Assembly: GCA_025462945.1 (NCBI GenBank)
Contig: JAOAPO010000417.1
Coordinates: forward strand, 1-35,458
Direction: 5' to 3'
Length of the DNA: 35,458 nucleotides
DNA from: Bryobacterales bacterium
GTDB taxonomy: Bacteria; Acidobacteriota; Terriglobia; Bryobacterales; Bryobacteraceae
The notes under the pieces are model-generated. The model ran no database searches and was not told the origin of the DNA. It saw nothing but the letters and a program-made list of their open reading frames with translations. Below, piece after piece: positions 7,603 through 15,821 of this stretch. The translations under genes were made by a program, and so were the position numbers. Numbering within the stretch: the stretch's first letter is position 1; each line of letters begins with the position of its first letter.

Positions 7603-10600
7603 TTGTTCAGCACCTCATCCAGATTCAGCATCTGATTCGTCAGCATCGTGAGCGCCGCATAATTCGCCTGCGGCAGCGATGGATCCGCCTTGCGCTCACC
7701 CTGACTCAGGAACTTCTGCGCATCGCTCTCATGAGACGCGTAGTAAGTTTTGAAGTTGCCGAATGACTTCTTCGCAATCACTTTTTCTTTAAGCCCCAGG
7801 GGGCGCGCCAGCAACCGCGTGGTGATGTATTCGAGCTGCGTGTCGAAGTCGGCCGACGTCTGCATGGCGCGCCCCGCAACCTCGCGCGCCGCCTCCACAA
7901 ACTGGACATCGTTCATCGTCACCAGCGCCTGCAGAGGAGTATCCGTCCGCTCCCGCCGCACCGTGCAGTTCTCGCGCGAAGGAGCGTTGAAGATCTCCAT
8001 GCTCGCCGGAGGAGCGCTCCGCTTCCAGAATGTATACATCGTGCGCCGGTACAGCCCGTCGCCCGCATCGCGCTTGTAATTGCGAGTGTTCGAGCCATCC
8101 ATCGCGACGGCTTCCCAGACGCCCTCCGGCTGATAGGGCTTCACACTCGGGCCGCCGATCTGCGGCGACAGGAGCCCCGTCGCAGCCAGCGCGTAATCGC
8201 GCACCATCTCGCCGTCCAGACGGAAGCGAACCCCGCGACTCAGCAGCCGGTTCTCCGGATCCTTCTCCAGCTTCAGCGGTGTCGCCGCAGCCATCTGCCG
8301 GTAGGTCGCCGACATCAGGATCTGCTTGTAGAACCGCTTCATATCCCAGCCATGCTCACGGAAATCCACCGCGAGCCAGTCGAGCAACTCCTTGTGCGTC
8401 GGAGGCTCTCCCTGGCTCCCGAAATCCTCGGTAGTCTTCGAAAGACCGATCCCGAAGATCTCCTGCCACATACGGTTCACAGCCACCCTCGACGTCAAAG
8501 GATGCTCATCCGTAAACAGCCACTGCGCCAGGCCTAGCCGGTTGCGCGGCATCGACGAGGTCATTGGCGGCAGAATCGCCGGAGTCCCGGCCTCCACCTC
8601 TTCCCGGCGCTGGTCATAGGCCCCGCGATAGAGGATCCACGCGTGTGGCTTCGAATCCGTGCGCTCCTGCATCACCAGCGAAACCGCCCCGCGGCGCGCG
8701 ATCAGCTTCGCCTCGGCATTCAGGCGATTCTGCTCGGCAACCAGTTTCTGCATCGGCGCATACTCACGCGCCAGGTACCACTGCAGCAGCGAAGCGCGGG
8801 CTTCCGCGGAACCGCCACCATTCTCCAGTGCTGCCGAAATCGAAGGCCACGCGCTGATCAGTTGCGCCTCGCTCTCACTCACCTCGCGATTGAAAATCCG
8901 AAGATCGGCGATTGCGCCGTCCGGCAGATTCTTCCCCAGCACCAGAGGCGCATCCACACCGATGTCGCCCGCCAGATCCTGGATCACGTTCCCGCGACCC
9001 TGCGTCGGTATCGAGCGCCCGTTCTGGTACATGCCCAGCCCGGCCTGCCGCCGCGATCCGTCGTAGGTGGCGACGATCGTATTCCACGTCCCCGGCTGCA
9101 ACTGCTCCAGATGCGCGGCACGAACGTCGATACTCTTGCCGCTGTCGCCGATCAGCCGCAGTGCAGCCACCCGCGCGCCAATCTCGAGCGACCAGCCCCG
9201 GTTTTTCTCCTTCGGATTCGTGTGCGCTGCCACAACGTAGCTCTGCTCTGCCTTCGGGAAAAAGAAGCTCACCGCAATCGTGAACGGCTTCTCCGAATCC
9301 AGCTTGGGAGCATCCTTGATCTCCACGCCTTCGTTCTTCTGGAAGTGCAGCGCCTGCCGTCCCGCCACATTCGAGGCGATCAGATCCGCCGTCTTCGACT
9401 CCTTGGCCAGAGCCGCAACATCCGCCGCCAGTACCTGCGCCTTTGCCTCCAGCGGACTCTCCGCCCTCACCTTTTTGCGCTCTGACAACCACGACGTAAA
9501 CGCACCCTCGGCCTCACGCGCCGTCTGCGCCATCTCAGCCCGAACGCCGGCGAGTCGGCTCTGGGTCTTCGCCCAGGCCTCACGGTCGTCCGGCTTGGGG
9601 ACCACCACCACAGGCGGCGTATCCGGCACATTGTCGTCCATCACCTTCTGTGTAGTATTCCGGAAAAACGCGCCCAGCGAGTAGAAATCCTTCTGTGTCA
9701 GCGGATCGAACTTGTGGTTGTGACACGTCGCGCAGCCCGTCGTCAGCCCCAGGAACACAGCGGACGCGGTCTCTGCCCGATCTTTCGCATAGATCTCCGC
9801 ATACTCGTCCTCAATCAGCCCTGCTTCATTCGTCGTGACGCCGCAACGCATGAACCCCGTCGCGATCTTCTGATCGAGCGTGGCATTCGGCAGCAGATCC
9901 CCTGCCAGTTGCTCCGTGCTGAACCGGTCGTACGGAACGTTGCGGTTTAACGCCTGAATCACCCAGTCGCGATAAGGCCAGATCTCGCGGTAATTATCGA
10001 TGTGGATCCCGTGCGTATCGCCATAGCGAGCCGCATCCAGCCAGTACCGCGCCCGGTGCTCACCATAATGCGGAGATGCCAGGTACCGGTCAATCATGTT
10101 CTCGTAGGCCTTGGGCGTCAGATCTTTCAGAAACAGATCCAGTTCCGCGGGCGTCGGCGGCAGGCCAGTCAAATCCAGCGCCACGCGTCGGATCAGAGTC
10201 CGCTTGTCAGCGCCGGGCGCAGGCGTCAAACCCGCCGCATCCAGCTTTGCCAGCACAAACCGGTCAATCGGATTCTTCGCCCAGAGCGGGTTCTTCACCA
10301 CCGGCAACTCAGCCTTCACAGGAGCCGTATACGCCCAGTGCTCCACCCACGGAGCCCCCTGCTCGATCCACAGCTTCAAACGCCCGATCTGAGCGGCCGT
10401 GAGTGCCTTGTGCGAAGCTGCAGGAGGCATGCGGCGAGCATCTTCCGTCGCGCTGATGCGCTGGTAGAGCTTGCTCTCCGCCGGCTTCCCCGCCACGATC
10501 ACGCCCGACCCCAGCAGCCCGTCCTTCAGATCCAGCCGCAGGCCCGCCATCCGGGTCCCCGCGTCCGGCCCGTGACACTGGAAGCAGTTGTCCGATAACA

Positions 10601-10688
10601 CCGGCCGGATCTCACGCTGAAAGTCGACCTTCTGCGCCTGCAGCGCGCTCACTCCTACCGCACAGACTGCAAACCAACGTAAGCGCAT
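7599..10688 (-). CDS. PSD1-type protein: cytochrome (PSCyt1), DUF1549, LamG-like and DUF1553 domains
   Basis: This is a 1029-aa exported protein. A signal peptide (MRLRWFAVCAVGVSALQAQ) precedes a heme motif CFQCH at residues 35–39 in the planctomycete-type cytochrome module. DUF1549 follows (NPIDRFVLAKLDAAGLTPAP…LIRRVALDLTGLPPTPAE), containing a second CATCH at 319–323. Residues of roughly 440–620 look like a concanavalin/LamG insert (PFTIAVSFFFPKAEQSYVV, NTIVATYDGSRRQAGLGMYQNG). The C-terminal DUF1553 domain has RNRLGLAQWLFTDEHPLTSRVAVNRMWQEIFG and DTPLQALVTMNDVQFVEAAR. The carbohydrate-binding-like insert suggests glycan substrates. It lies 7 bases after DUF1080 and overlaps DUF1501. Biochemical function is not established. 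Confidence 0.93.
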   Translation of the reverse strand: MRLRWFAVCAVGVSALQAQKVDFQREIRPVLSDNCFQCHGPDAGTRMAGLRLDLKDGLLGSGVIVAGKPAESKLYQRISATEDARRMPPAASHKALTAAQIGRLKLWIEQGAPWVEHWAYTAPVKAELPVVKNPLWAKNPIDRFVLAKLDAAGLTPAPGADKRTLIRRVALDLTGLPPTPAELDLFLKDLTPKAYENMIDRYLASPHYGEHRARYWLDAARYGDTHGIHIDNYREIWPYRDWVIQALNRNVPYDRFSTEQLAGDLLPNATLDQKIATGFMRCGVTTNEAGLIEDEYAEIYAKDRAETASAVFLGLTTGCATCHNHKFDPLTQKDFYSLGAFFRNTTQKVMDDNVPDTPPVVVVPKPDDREAWAKTQSRLAGVRAEMAQTAREAEGAFTSWLSERKKVRAESPLEAKAQVLAADVAALAKESKTADLIASNVAGRQALHFQKNEGVEIKDAPKLDSEKPFTIAVSFFFPKAEQSYVVAAHTNPKEKNRGWSLEIGARVAALRLIGDSGKSIDVRAAHLEQLQPGTWNTIVATYDGSRRQAGLGMYQNGRSIPTQGRGNVIQDLAGDIGVDAPLVLGKNLPDGAIADLRIFNREVSESEAQLISAWPSISAALENGGGSAEARASLLQWYLAREYAPMQKLVAEQNRLNAEAKLIARRGAVSLVMQERTDSKPHAWILYRGAYDQRREEVEAGTPAILPPMTSSMPRNRLGLAQWLFTDEHPLTSRVAVNRMWQEIFGIGLSKTTEDFGSQGEPPTHKELLDWLAVDFREHGWDMKRFYKQILMSATYRQMAAATPLKLEKDPENRLLSRGVRFRLDGEMVRDYALAATGLLSPQIGGPSVKPYQPEGVWEAVAMDGSNTRNYKRDAGDGLYRRTMYTFWKRSAPPASMEIFNAPSRENCTVRRERTDTPLQALVTMNDVQFVEAAREVAGRAMQTSADFDTQLEYITTRLLARPLGLKEKVIAKKSFGNFKTYYASHESDAQKFLSQGERKADPSLPQANYAALTMLTNQMLNLDEVLNK

Positions 10689-10695
10689 ATCGCTC

Positions 10696-11451
10696 CTATA
10701 ACTTCCGGTAAAGGATGTTCTTGTACTCCACGCGGAACGGAGGCCCCACGTGCATCTGGAACCCGACCAGTCCTTCAGGCACGAAGTTCTTCTGGTCTTC
10801 GTCGATGGTCGCGCTGATTAGTTGCCCGTTCAGAATCTGGATCATCACCGGACCTCTGGCGATGATGTGATACGTGTTCCAGCCCTGCACATTCACCACC
10901 CCGCGAAGCATCTTGTTGTCGCCAATCTGCGCCACAACCTTGTACGCAGGGCCGTCCGTGATCCGCGTCAATTCACCCCGCCGGGCCAGCACCACATGTC
11001 CCGGCATCCGGCCGCGCTCTTCATGCAGGTTGCCCGTGAAGCCGTTCGTGATCTCGATATCCGCCTGATACCCCTTCAAGACCCACTTGCCGATCTCCGG
11101 CATCTCGACACTGCGGTACTGAATGCCGGAGTTCGTGCCGCTGAGCTTGAAATCCACCTTCAGTTCGAAGTCCTTCACCTTGCCGCCGCGCCAGATCAGA
11201 AAGTTATTCACCTTCACGACCTTCTCGGGCGTCGTCTCACCCACCAGCGAACCGTTTTCCACGCGCCAGAAAGTCGGGTCGCCATCCCAGCCGTTCATCG
11301 TCTTGCCATCGAAGATCGGGACGAATCCGGTATCGTCGTCCGGAACATACTGCGGATAAATGCCGGGACCGCGACCCCTGCCTCCGGGCGCCTGAGCGAA
11401 GGCTGCCACAAAGGGCAGAGCGATAAGAGCGATGCGTTTCAGCGAGATCAT
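10696..11451 (-). CDS. DUF1080 family protein (3-keto-disaccharide hydrolase-like), exported
   Basis: The 251-aa product has a signal peptide (MISLKRIALIALPFVAAFAQ), a Gly/Arg linker, and a jelly-roll DUF1080 domain with the hallmark FVPIFDGKTMNGWDGDPTFWRVENGSLVGETT and DFELKVDFKLSGTNSGIQYRSVE. Some members hydrolyse 3-keto-glycosides formed by sugar oxidation; others probably bind glycans. It is the first gene of the minus-strand operon with PSD1 and DUF1501. A TATAAT lies 11 bases before its ATG and the region between has no clear ribosome site, so the leader is very short. It is divergent from the SRPBCC–ArsR pair across a shared 78-base control region. Confidence 0.92.
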   Translation of the reverse strand: MISLKRIALIALPFVAAFAQAPGGRGRGPGIYPQYVPDDDTGFVPIFDGKTMNGWDGDPTFWRVENGSLVGETTPEKVVKVNNFLIWRGGKVKDFELKVDFKLSGTNSGIQYRSVEMPEIGKWVLKGYQADIEITNGFTGNLHEERGRMPGHVVLARRGELTRITDGPAYKVVAQIGDNKMLRGVVNVQGWNTYHIIARGPVMIQILNGQLISATIDEDQKNFVPEGLVGFQMHVGPPFRVEYKNILYRKL

Positions 11452-11462
11452 AGGTGGCTCGA

Positions 11463-11468
11463 ATTATA
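11463..11468 (-). promoter_or_regulatory. -10 element of the DUF1080 operon
   Basis: On the minus strand a perfect TATAAT ends 11 bases before the DUF1080 ATG. No convincing -35 hexamer is seen 16–18 bases upstream. Transcription would start only about 4 bases before the start codon. Confidence 0.5.
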
Positions 11469-11479
11469 TCCAACAAATC

Positions 11480-11528
11480 ACTTAAGCGCACACTTGACAA
11501 TCGATTTTTAGCGCGCCGATACTTAAGC
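11480..11528 (+). repeat. Direct repeat ACTTAAGC flanking the SRPBCC–ArsR promoter (possible operator)
   Basis: The octamer ACTTAAGC, with a palindromic CTTAAG core, occurs at 11480–11487 and 11521–11528, bracketing the TTGACA element and overlapping the -10. Position suggests binding by the ArsR-type regulator encoded two genes downstream. This is inference from placement only. Confidence 0.35.
11494..11523 (+). promoter_or_regulatory. Sigma-70-like promoter of the SRPBCC–ArsR pair
   Basis: A perfect TTGACA (11494–11499) is followed after 18 bases by GATACT (11518–11523). The ATG at 11530 begins 7 bases past the -10, where transcription itself should start, so the mRNA is predicted to be leaderless. 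Confidence 0.65.
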
Positions 11529-11529
11529 C

Positions 11530-12006
11530 ATGGCTGAACTATCTACCCTCCATCACTCTTTCGTCATCGAACGGACCTACGCCGCCCCGCCTGAACTCGT
11601 CTTCGCCGCCCTGGCAGACCCCGTACAGAAACGCAAATGGTTCGCCGAAGGCAGCGCCAACCACCAAACCGAGGAGTTCACCATGGACTTTCGCGTCAGC
11701 GGCACCGAGCGCGTCCAGTCCCGCTTCGGTGACCAGTCCCCCTTCCCCGGCGTCGCGCTGATCGCCGAAGGCTTCTACCTCGACATCCAGCCCGATCGGC
11801 GCGTCGTCATCGCCTCCACCATGTCGGTAGGAGACAGGCGCATTTCCGCCTCCCTCGTCACCTTCGAACTCCTCCCGGCCAAAGCCGGCACCGAACTCGT
11901 CCTCACCCACCAGGCTGCATTCTTCGAGGGCTCTGACAGCCCCAAAATGCGGGAAGACGGCTGGCGCAAACTCCTCGACCGGCTCGCTGTCTCGCTTGCC
12001 TCCTGA
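11530..12006 (+). CDS. SRPBCC / AHSA1-type domain protein
   Basis: The 158-aa protein has the START-like AHSA1 pattern: HHSFVIERTYAAPPELVFAALADPVQKRKWFAEG at the N-terminus, RVSGTERVQSRF in the middle, and GTELVLTHQAAFFEGSD…MREDGWRKLLDRLAVSLAS at the C-terminus. These domains form a hydrophobic cavity, and stand-alone members paired with ArsR regulators are of unknown ligand. It overlaps the ArsR gene by a single base (TGATG), so both are co-translated. The order, SRPBCC first and regulator second, is the reverse of the commoner order. No ribosome site precedes the ATG, in line with the leaderless promoter. Confidence 0.92.
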   Translation: MAELSTLHHSFVIERTYAAPPELVFAALADPVQKRKWFAEGSANHQTEEFTMDFRVSGTERVQSRFGDQSPFPGVALIAEGFYLDIQPDRRVVIASTMSVGDRRISASLVTFELLPAKAGTELVLTHQAAFFEGSDSPKMREDGWRKLLDRLAVSLAS

Positions 12007-12326
12007 TGCCCCGCAAGTCTCCCGACGTTGACCGAATCTTCCAGGCGCTCGGCGACCCCACGCGCCGCAGAATGATCGAGCAGTTGAGCGAAGGCCCGGT
12101 CTCCGTCTCGGCCCTCGCGGCACCCCTCGGCATCACCCTCGCCGCAGTCGTCCAGCACCTGCAGGTGCTCGAAGAGTGCCGGTTGGTCAGTACTGAAAAG
12201 CTGGGCCGCGTCCGCACGTGCAGCCTCGACCCGGCTGGCCTCGCGGCGGCAGGCAAATGGATCGCCGATCGCCGTTCCATCTGGGACCGCCGTCTCGACC
12301 GCCTGGGCGACCTCTTGTCACAGTGA
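12006..12326 (+). CDS. ArsR-family winged-helix repressor
   Basis: The 106-aa protein begins VDRIFQALGDPTRRRMIEQLSEGPVSVSALAAPLGITLAAVVQHLQVLEECRLV, the standard ArsR helix-turn-helix, with AVVQHLQVL as recognition helix. The metal-binding ELCVCDL motif is absent; the only cysteines are in EECRL and RTCSL, so it is unlikely to be a classical metal sensor. Membership in the ArsR–SRPBCC pair predicts regulation of its own operon, plausibly through the ACTTAAGC repeats. The next gene, of the copper module, begins about 31 bases later with its own apparent -10. Confidence 0.93.
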   Translation: MPRKSPDVDRIFQALGDPTRRRMIEQLSEGPVSVSALAAPLGITLAAVVQHLQVLEECRLVSTEKLGRVRTCSLDPAGLAAAGKWIADRRSIWDRRLDRLGDLLSQ

Positions 12327-12343
12327 GTATTCGAACGCCGTGC

Positions 12344-12350
12344 TAGCATT
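12344..12350 (+). promoter_or_regulatory. Possible -10 (TAGCAT) for the copper module
   Basis: TAGCAT stands about 8 bases before the ATG at 12358, again predicting almost no leader. The coordinate is accurate to one or two bases. No convincing -35 is seen, so readthrough from the ArsR gene is an alternative. Confidence 0.35.
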
Positions 12351-12357
12351 CGGGTAG

Positions 12358-12705
12358 ATGTTCAGGCGCGCCGCACAGCTTCTCGCAATGCTCGCAATGC
12401 TGACCGGCATCGTGTCAGCGCAGTGCAACTTCGCCTGCAGCCTCGAAGCGCTCAAAGCCGCCTCTCACCCCTGCTGCCCCGCGGGCGACAGCCACACTCC
12501 GTCTCCCCAGCCCTGTCCGGAAGCCGCTGTACTTCCAGGCATCAATCCGGCCACCATCGACCTCGGAACCGCGTCCACCGTATCACTCGTTCCGGTAAGT
12601 ACCAGCTTTGAATCACCGCTCGTCTTCACGGCACGTCTGCACGCGAACTTCGCTGAATCCAAAGCTCCGCGCTACCTCTCCTCCTTCGCAATTCTGCGAA
12701 TCTAG
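12358..12705 (+). CDS. Small secreted Cys-rich protein of the copper module
   Basis: This 115-aa protein has a good signal peptide (MFRRAAQLLAMLAMLTGIVSAQ). The mature part has CNFACSLEALKAASHPCCP and a later CPEAA, so Cys and His are clustered in the first 45 mature residues, which could bind soft metals such as copper. The rest is low-complexity and ends SSFAILRI. I do not recognise a family. It is the first gene before a multicopper oxidase (80-base gap) and a CusF–TolC fusion, so a role in copper handling is inferred from context. Confidence 0.65.
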   Translation: MFRRAAQLLAMLAMLTGIVSAQCNFACSLEALKAASHPCCPAGDSHTPSPQPCPEAAVLPGINPATIDLGTASTVSLVPVSTSFESPLVFTARLHANFAESKAPRYLSSFAILRI

Positions 12706-12785
12706 CCCGCCCTTCAATCGGCCCTCCACCAGCGATCAGCCTCACCGGCAATCGCCTCGTCTCCACGTCCGCCCAAGGATTTCGC

Positions 12786-13946
12786 ATGAGCAATCGACGC
12801 TCGTTCTTCACCAAAGCCTCCGCCCTGACCGCGAGCCTTTTCACCGGCAAAGCCGCACTGAGCGCACAAACCAACCCCGCGCCCGTGCCCGTCACCACCC
12901 TCGATGTAGCCGACCTCCCCTTCACCATGGACAGCGGCACCAAAGTCTTCAACCTCATCGCCGAACCCGTGAAGCAGACCGTCATCCCCGGCCGCACACT
13001 CGACCTTTGGGGCTTCAACGGCAGCGCCCCTGGCCCCACCATTCAGGCCAACGAAGGCGACCGCGTCCGCATCATCTTCGACAACCACCTGCCCGAGGCC
13101 ACCGGCATCCACTGGCACGGTCTCGAACTCCCGATCGCAATGGATGGCGTTCCCGGCGTCGGCCAGGACCTCGTCCAGCCTGGTGGCCGCTTCGTCTACG
13201 AATTCACCCTCCACCAGAACGGAACCTTCTTCTACCACCCCCACATGGCCATGCAGGAGATGGTCGGCCTCCTCGGCGGCTTCATCATCCACCCCAAAAC
13301 CGCGTACACACCGCTCGTCGACAAAGACTTTCTCATTGCACTGCAGGAGTACGCCGTCCTGCCGAACACGACCATCCCCAACAGCATGGCCATGGAGTTC
13401 AACTGGCTCACGTTCAACGGCAAAGCCGGCCCGTCCACCACGCCTCTGGTGGTGCAGCAGGGCGAGCGCATTCGCGTCCGCTTCATCAACATGGGCATGG
13501 ACCATCACCCGATCCACCTCCATGGCTTCACCTTTTGGGAAACCGGCCGCGAAGGCGCGCGCCAGCAGGAGACCGCGTGGACCCGCGGCAACACCACGCT
13601 CGTCGGCGTCGCGCAGGCCCGCGACATCGAATTCATCGCTGACCGCATCGGCGACTGGATGCTCCACTGCCACCTGCCGCACCACATGATGAACCAGATG
13701 GTGCCCTCGGTCGGCCCCATGACACGAACGAACCCCAGCAAGGTCCCGCTCTATCCGCAGGACGCGTTTATGGAAGGTCCCATGATGGCCATGGATCACG
13801 AGGTCGACAAGCCCGAAACGCATGGTCTGCCCGCTGGCTGGAGCGGCTTCTCCGGCGGCATGATGACCCTGCTCCGAGTAATGCCGCCCGAGAAATACAA
13901 CGAGATCGCAGCCTTGATCGCGGCAAAGAAAGCGGGCGCACGATGA
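12786..13946 (+). CDS. Two-domain multicopper oxidase, Tat-exported
   Basis: The protein has 386 aa and opens with a twin-arginine signal (SNRRSFFTKASALTASLFTGKAAL). All four copper-ligand blocks are visible: HWHG at 109–112, FYHPHM, HPIHLHG starting at residue 241, and HCHLPHHMMNQM from residue 294, which supplies the type 1 His, Cys, His and Met. Length and a single pair of cupredoxin blocks fit a small two-domain oxidase rather than the ~500-aa CueO/CopA type. The segment after the last ligand is rich in Met (MEGPMMAMDHEV), common in copper-resistance oxidases. It likely oxidises Cu(I) or phenolics in the periplasm. An AAGGAT lies just upstream; the stop overlaps the CusF–TolC gene by 4 bases. 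Confidence 0.93.
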   Translation: MSNRRSFFTKASALTASLFTGKAALSAQTNPAPVPVTTLDVADLPFTMDSGTKVFNLIAEPVKQTVIPGRTLDLWGFNGSAPGPTIQANEGDRVRIIFDNHLPEATGIHWHGLELPIAMDGVPGVGQDLVQPGGRFVYEFTLHQNGTFFYHPHMAMQEMVGLLGGFIIHPKTAYTPLVDKDFLIALQEYAVLPNTTIPNSMAMEFNWLTFNGKAGPSTTPLVVQQGERIRVRFINMGMDHHPIHLHGFTFWETGREGARQQETAWTRGNTTLVGVAQARDIEFIADRIGDWMLHCHLPHHMMNQMVPSVGPMTRTNPSKVPLYPQDAFMEGPMMAMDHEVDKPETHGLPAGWSGFSGGMMTLLRVMPPEKYNEIAALIAAKKAGAR

Positions 13947-15409
13947 AGCTGGCACTCTGCCTCCTGCTCAGCGTTTTTGCCGCCTTCGCCCAGCAACAAC
14001 TGAAAGGCATCGTGGAGAGCGTCAACACCTCCACCAGAAAGGTCGCGGTCGCCAACGAACCTATCCCGGGAGGCATGGCCGCCATGACCATGAGTTACTC
14101 GGTTGATAAGCCGGACATCCTCACCAAACTGACGCCGGGCGATCGCATCATCGCCAAATTCGACGACGCAACGCTGACGTTGTCTGACATTCAGATCGTC
14201 ACACCGCCCCCTTCCGCCCCGAAAGCCACAACAACGCTCAATTTGGAAGAACTCGAACGACTCGCGCTCACGGGGAATCCGAACGCCGCGATCGCTGAGG
14301 CCAACGTGCGCGTGGCCGCCGGCAACTTGCGCCAGTCGGGCCTTTATCCGAACCCTACCGCCGGCTACTACGGCGACGAAATCCGGGGCGGGCGATACCG
14401 TGGCGGTAAACAGGGTGGCTTCATCGCCCAAACCATCGTCACCGGCGGGAAACTCGGTGCCGCACGACGCGTGGCCGAACTCCTCCGCGACCAGCAGCAG
14501 ACCACCGCCGAGATCCAGAAACTGCGCATCCGGATGAGTGTCCGGATCCTCTTCTACCAGGTGCTCGCCGCCCAGCGACTCGTCGACGTCCGCCAAAACC
14601 TCGCATCCATCGCCGCCGACGCCACCCAAACCTCGCACCAGCTCGCCAACATCGGGCAGGCCGACCGTCCCGACGTGCTTCAGGCCGAAGTGGAGCAACA
14701 GCGCGCGGACGTGGGCGTCCGAACCGAGCAACAAAACCTTCTCGCCGCGTGGAAGTCCCTGGCAGCCGTTGTCGGCCAGCCGAATCTGCCCCTCACCCGT
14801 CTCGAAGGCGACCTGGAAGCCTTTCCAGACCTCACCTTCGACCAGTCGCTCGCCAAAACGCTCCAGGAAAGTCCCGAGGTGAAGCTCGCCCGACAAAGCA
14901 TCGAACGGACCGAAGCGTCTGTCATCCAGGAGCGGCGAAACCCTGTCCCGGACCTCGAAATTCAGGCGAATTTGACGAAGAACAACGAACCCATCGAAGG
15001 AACCTCCCGAGCCATCGGGCTCAACGGAGGTGTGCAGGTCGGAGTTCAGCTCCCGATCTTCAATCGAAACCAGGGAGCCATCGCCGCCGCCCGCGCTGGC
15101 GTCGAGACCTCGAAAGCCGAACTCACCCGCCTGCAATTCCAGATATCCAGGGACTTGGCCACCCTGTTCAGAGACTACCAAGCCTCAAGAATCACCGCCA
15201 GGCAATACAAAGACGAGATGCTGCCCAGAGCCCAGCAGGCTTACAAAATGTACCAGGCGACCTACCAGAAGATGCAGTCTGCCTGGCCGCAAACGCTGCT
15301 CTCGCAAAGGACCCTCTTCCAGCTGGAGGTCGACTACGTCGCAGCCCTGGAAGCAACCTGGACCGCTGCTCTCCAGATTCAAACCTACGCACTGACCCCT
15401 TTGCCATAA
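13943..15409 (+). CDS. CusF-like domain fused to TolC-family outer-membrane efflux protein
   Basis: The 488-aa protein begins with a signal peptide (MKLALCLLLSVFAAFAQ). Residues ~18–90 resemble the copper chaperone CusF (LKGIVESVNTSTRKVAV…GMAAMTMSYSVDKPDILTKLTPGDRI). The MTM metal motif is present at 48–50, but the CusF histidine and tryptophan are not evident. From about 95 a TolC fold follows with two halves (LEELERLALTGNPNAAIAEANVRVAAGNLRQSGLYPNP; VGVQLPIFNRNQGAIAAARAGVETSKAEL). A CusF–TolC fusion would tether a metal chaperone to the export duct. No RND pump or adaptor is adjacent, so it must use partners elsewhere. The gene ends just before a strong terminator. Confidence 0.9.
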   Translation: MKLALCLLLSVFAAFAQQQLKGIVESVNTSTRKVAVANEPIPGGMAAMTMSYSVDKPDILTKLTPGDRIIAKFDDATLTLSDIQIVTPPPSAPKATTTLNLEELERLALTGNPNAAIAEANVRVAAGNLRQSGLYPNPTAGYYGDEIRGGRYRGGKQGGFIAQTIVTGGKLGAARRVAELLRDQQQTTAEIQKLRIRMSVRILFYQVLAAQRLVDVRQNLASIAADATQTSHQLANIGQADRPDVLQAEVEQQRADVGVRTEQQNLLAAWKSLAAVVGQPNLPLTRLEGDLEAFPDLTFDQSLAKTLQESPEVKLARQSIERTEASVIQERRNPVPDLEIQANLTKNNEPIEGTSRAIGLNGGVQVGVQLPIFNRNQGAIAAARAGVETSKAELTRLQFQISRDLATLFRDYQASRITARQYKDEMLPRAQQAYKMYQATYQKMQSAWPQTLLSQRTLFQLEVDYVAALEATWTAALQIQTYALTPLP

Positions 15410-15420
15410 CCCCGAAACGC

Positions 15421-15457
15421 AAAAAAGGCCGGACTCCGAAGAGTTCGGCCTTTCTTC
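15421..15457. terminator. Bidirectional rho-independent terminator
   Basis: A 13-base stem (AAAGGCCGGACTC / GAGTTCGGCCTTT) with one G-T pair closes on a CGAA tetraloop. It is flanked by an A-run on the left and TTTCTT on the right, so it serves both the copper module and the convergent rpsT gene. Confidence 0.9.
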
Positions 15458-15479
15458 ACACCCTAATCCTGAAACGAAA

Positions 15480-15755
15480 CTACTGAGTCTGGCCCAAAGC
15501 AACCTTGACGCGTTTGGTCAGGCGGCTCTTGTAACGCGCCGCATTGCCAGCCTTCACGTAACCCTTACGGGCTGCCTTATCGAGCAAAGAGAACGTGGCT
15601 GCAAGAGCCGCGTTCAAATCGCCCGGAACCTTCGCCGCCAAAGCTTTACGCATCGCGCGGATCTGATTCCGCAACCGGGTCGCAGCCATACGGTTAAACT
15701 GGGTGCGCCGTTCCGTTTGACGGACTCGCTTTAGCGCTGTAACATGATTCGCCAT
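15480..15755 (-). CDS. rpsT: 30S ribosomal protein S20
   Basis: The 91-aa protein ([39 protein letters not shown]…) matches S20 along its length: a basic helical protein that binds 16S rRNA early in small-subunit assembly. The ending ([20 protein letters not shown]) is typical, with the usual KxxAARxKSRL pattern. It is monocistronic between the terminator and the upstream propeller gene. In the 66 bases upstream on the minus strand a TATCCT could be a -10, but the -35 is unclear. It is the only translation gene in the window. Confidence 0.97.
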   Translation of the reverse strand: MANHVTALKRVRQTERRTQFNRMAATRLRNQIRAMRKALAAKVPGDLNAALAATFSLLDKAARKGYVKAGNAARYKSRLTKRVKVALGQTQ

Positions 15756-15821
15756 TTACTTCAGAATGCCCCTCTATTGAAATGAACTCTTAGGATACCA
15801 CAGTCCCGAACAACCAGGCCC

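Noticed and set aside
12006-12326. ArsR protein as copper sensor of the next genes
   Set aside because: The metal-binding cysteine motif is missing and the gene belongs to an SRPBCC pair; adjacency alone is not enough.
12608-13642. 344-aa Arg/His/Pro-rich plus-strand ORF
   Set aside because: Shadow frame of the multicopper oxidase; low-complexity RHHPR text is typical of a shifted high-GC frame.
13796-15181. 461-aa minus-strand ORF
   Set aside because: Antisense shadow of the CusF–TolC gene, which has a signal peptide and family motifs.
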